Of a stretch of 64,000 bases of DNA, positions 61,961 to 64,000 are shown piece by piece; within the stretch, counting starts at the first letter, position 1; every line of letters starts with the position of its first letter. The notes under the pieces were generated by a model. It was given only the letters and a program-made list of their open reading frames with translations. It did not search any database and was not told the origin of the DNA. The position numbers were made by a program, and so were the translations under genes. Origin of the DNA: Hyphomonas polymorpha PS728. Lineage in GTDB: Bacteria; Pseudomonadota; Alphaproteobacteria; Caulobacterales; Hyphomonadaceae. The stretch covers positions 62,001 through 126,000 of the forward strand of contig NZ_ARYM01000007.1 in NCBI RefSeq assembly GCF_000685315.1. The letters run 5' to 3'.

Positions 61961-64000
61961 ATGGGCGTGGGGGAAAATCAATCGAGCAATCCCAAGGGAT
62001 GGGCAGTTGCCATGCTTCTTGCGTTTTCCGCTGTCGGCTGTGCATCAATGCCCGCTCCTTCAGAAACTGGCTTTGACCATTGGTCGGGCCTACAAGACTG
62101 TTTTCGCCGAGATGTGCAGCCGCAGCCTGGCACTGCAGAGCGCATGGCGCTGACCTGTTCCGGAAATCAGGCAGCAGCGGACCCCCGCAAAAGCGGCATT
62201 GATCGCGCGAGCGCCTATTTTAATGCGGCCTTGGCTTTCAATTTCCTTGCCGATCAGCAAGCCGATACCCTGGCCTGCGAGACAAGCAGCTGCACCCGTT
62301 TTGCCCTCGACCATATCGAGCGGTCTTTCATTCATCAGGAGGCACTCCCGCTTCCGGCTGCCAGCATGGCCGTTGCCGGGGCAGATCGGCGTTTTGATAT
62401 CCGGCGCCGCCTGGTGCGCGCCGCGGCGCTGAGGGGATCGTCGGAAATGCTGGCCCCTGCCTGCGGCGCGCCGGAAGCGTGCCTCCTGTCCGCGAATGAA
62501 GCCCTCGGACCATATAATTGGGAGGGGCTGGCCGCCTCAGAGGACGGTGTTGTTTCCGCACTCGCCTGTCGCGCGCTCAGTCTCCGCTCTCAGGTGAATT
62601 TCCTCCGTGGTCCCGCGCAGGAACCCCTGGAGGTGACCGATCTGCGCCACATTGTTCAGCGTTGCCCGGACTTCTCCGCCGCAGCGCTAGAAAGGCTCGC
62701 ACAGATCGCATTCGGAAGGGCAGAGCAACTGCGCGCGTCCATGCTGAACGCAGGCGGAACACCGCCGGGCAAAGCCGAGGCCATTTCCCTCGGAACGTCC
62801 GCCATGGCGAGCTATACGGATGCTCTACAATCTGATGACCTGAAACTGCCTGCCTATCGTAACATGGGCCTGGTCCATCTTAAGCTGGCCGAACTTGACC
62901 GGACCAGCGCCTCCTTTCATTTCGAGGCGGCCATAGACGCCTTTAACACAGCTCAGGCGCTGAGCCAGGCCGGGGGAGGCACAGACCACGCAGCCGATCT
63001 TGAGCGTCTGGGCGCGAGCTACCTGAGCCTTGCTGATGCCAGAGAGAAGATCACGCCGCTCGAAGAAGAAACGCTGATCAGCAGCGCCATTCGCGCTCTG
63101 GAAAAGGCAATCCTGCAGGCACCGGCATATAAGAGCTGGATCACGCTCGGCGGCGCCTATGCGCGCGCAGGCCGCGAAAAAGATGCAGAGGCGGCTTATC
63201 GCGCCGCGCTGGCCCTTGCGGGCACGGACAATGGCGAACAAGCGTCTCTATCGCTGGCACGCCTTCTGGAGAAAATGGGCAAACTCGGCGAGGCACTTGC
63301 CGCGCTGGAACCTCTGTATACGTCCGGAAAGGCTGGCCCTGGCCTGGAATATACGGTCGCGCGGTTGCGCTTCATCCGGGCAGACCATGCCGGCGCCCTT
63401 GAGGCACTTACGCGGGCTATCCCCTGGCTGCAAAGCCCTCTGGACGCCGAAGCGCACTATATGGCCGGTATCTCCGAATCCATCCTTCGCCGTCCCGGCT
63501 GGCAGTCCCGTATGCTTGCGCACGGTGACGCTGCGGCCCAGGCCAACAGCTTTGCGGTAAAGTACATCCGGCTCGATTGCCTTGCGCACATACTCAACGG
63601 CAGCAAGGATGTGAGAACCGCCGCGTCGCTTCAACGCTGCCCGTCAGGCACCACCCCCGAAAGATTCCTGCTCCGGGGCATGTATTTCCTGAAACAGGCC
63701 CAGCTTATGGATGTTTCCGCCTATAATGCGGCATCGCAGGATTATTGGAGAAGCGTTCTTCGTCTTGCCGAGGAATCCTTCCGGGCCGGCCAGCAGGCGG
63801 CGAAAGCACAGCCCGGCGCCAGCACCAAGGTCTGGTTCGACGATCTGCAGCGCGAGGTCAATGTCGAAGACATGCTCGCAAGCGGCCTGACCGTTATCAG
63901 CCGGTGCCGCCGGGAAGTCACGATCCCACCGGAGTCCGGCACATGGACCGGACTGGACTCCTTCTTCGGTCACTATGGAGTCCTCAAATGCTCCGCATCT
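61961..64000 (+). CDS. cysteine-rich TPR-type lipoprotein, 3' end outside the window
   Basis: At least 680 residues, still open at the last base. A lipoprotein-type signal precedes Cys27 (FSAVGC), with a basic residue at 12 (the start at 61961 keeps it; an ATG at 62012 would give only nine residues before the cysteine). The mature part is built of helical pairs with TPR character, for example SWITLGGAYARAGREKDAEAAYRAAL about two thirds along and YRNMGLVHLKLAEL before it. The first 250 residues contain several paired cysteines (CETSSC, CGAPEAC) suggesting disulfides in the periplasm. No complete family assignment is possible. A motif shared with the ABC operon precedes it. Confidence 0.82.
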   Translation, partial: MGVGENQSSNPKGWAVAMLLAFSAVGCASMPAPSETGFDHWSGLQDCFRRDVQPQPGTAERMALTCSGNQAAADPRKSGIDRASAYFNAALAFNFLADQQADTLACETSSCTRFALDHIERSFIHQEALPLPAASMAVAGADRRFDIRRRLVRAAALRGSSEMLAPACGAPEACLLSANEALGPYNWEGLAASEDGVVSALACRALSLRSQVNFLRGPAQEPLEVTDLRHIVQRCPDFSAAALERLAQIAFGRAEQLRASMLNAGGTPPGKAEAISLGTSAMASYTDALQSDDLKLPAYRNMGLVHLKLAELDRTSASFHFEAAIDAFNTAQALSQAGGGTDHAADLERLGASYLSLADAREKITPLEEETLISSAIRALEKAILQAPAYKSWITLGGAYARAGREKDAEAAYRAALALAGTDNGEQASLSLARLLEKMGKLGEALAALEPLYTSGKAGPGLEYTVARLRFIRADHAGALEALTRAIPWLQSPLDAEAHYMAGISESILRRPGWQSRMLAHGDAAAQANSFAVKYIRLDCLAHILNGSKDVRTAASLQRCPSGTTPERFLLRGMYFLKQAQLMDVSAYNAASQDYWRSVLRLAEESFRAGQQAAKAQPGASTKVWFDDLQREVNVEDMLASGLTVISRCRREVTIPPESGTWTGLDSFFGHYGVLKCSAS

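Overview
The window looks like a chromosomal stretch of a GC-rich alphaproteobacterium. The B12 gene set (CobQ, CobW, CobN and CobO together with BtuBCDF), the many TonB-dependent receptors, the FecI/FecR surface signalling, the egtBD pair and the membrane quinoprotein dehydrogenase all fit a marine, stalk-forming type such as Hyphomonadaceae. That placement is an inference from gene content. No rRNA, tRNA, phage, insertion sequence or CRISPR was seen.

Region by region. 1-6.2 kb holds a truncated cobQ, then an alcohol/aldehyde oxidation operon (aldehyde dehydrogenase, adhP, DUF779) downstream of its probable GAF/Fis-type activator, and a GST-like protein on the other strand. 6.3-25 kb is a large cobalamin salvage and transport island. 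A riboswitch at about 17.0 kb feeds a tightly overlapping leftward operon: btuB, an unknown gene, btuF, btuC, btuD, DUF1636, cobT, cobS, cobC, cbiB, cobD. A second, almost identical riboswitch at about 25.0 kb feeds cobW-cobN-cobO. Between them lie a second B12-type permease and a divergent second binding protein.

25.1-34.3 kb is an envelope region. A four-gene operon encodes a trimeric autotransporter-like adhesin, a lipoprotein, a von Willebrand A protein and a small secreted protein. It is divergent from an ECF sigma factor whose gene overlaps, tail to tail, a membrane Ser/Thr kinase with a helical-repeat output domain. 34.4-45.8 kb is a Fec-type surface-signalling locus: ECF sigma, FecR-like anti-sigma, a TonB receptor with a signalling (STN) domain, a penicillin-acylase-family lipoprotein and an FG-GAP/ASPIC-UnbV lipoprotein, with a second TonB receptor divergent from the sigma gene.

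45.9-64 kb holds an acetylpolyamine-amidohydrolase/HDAC-family gene, egtD-egtB (ergothioneine), a membrane PQQ dehydrogenase, a three-gene cassette (YqcI/YcgG N-oxygenase-like protein, DUF1989 protein, 89-residue protein), a DUF2934 protein, an ATPase/FtsX-type permease/HlyD-type ABC system, a P2-type cation ATPase and a TPR lipoprotein cut by the window end.

The most notable observations are: (i) two 245/246-bp cobalamin riboswitch modules differing by one inserted base, whose repeat ends coincide with the aptamer P1 helix and the foot of a downstream hairpin, each preceded by a similar promoter outside the repeat; (ii) an ECF sigma lacking the usual acidic residues of region 2.2, next to a Ser/Thr kinase; (iii) a Fec-type regulated receptor/acylase/FG-GAP locus of unknown substrate.
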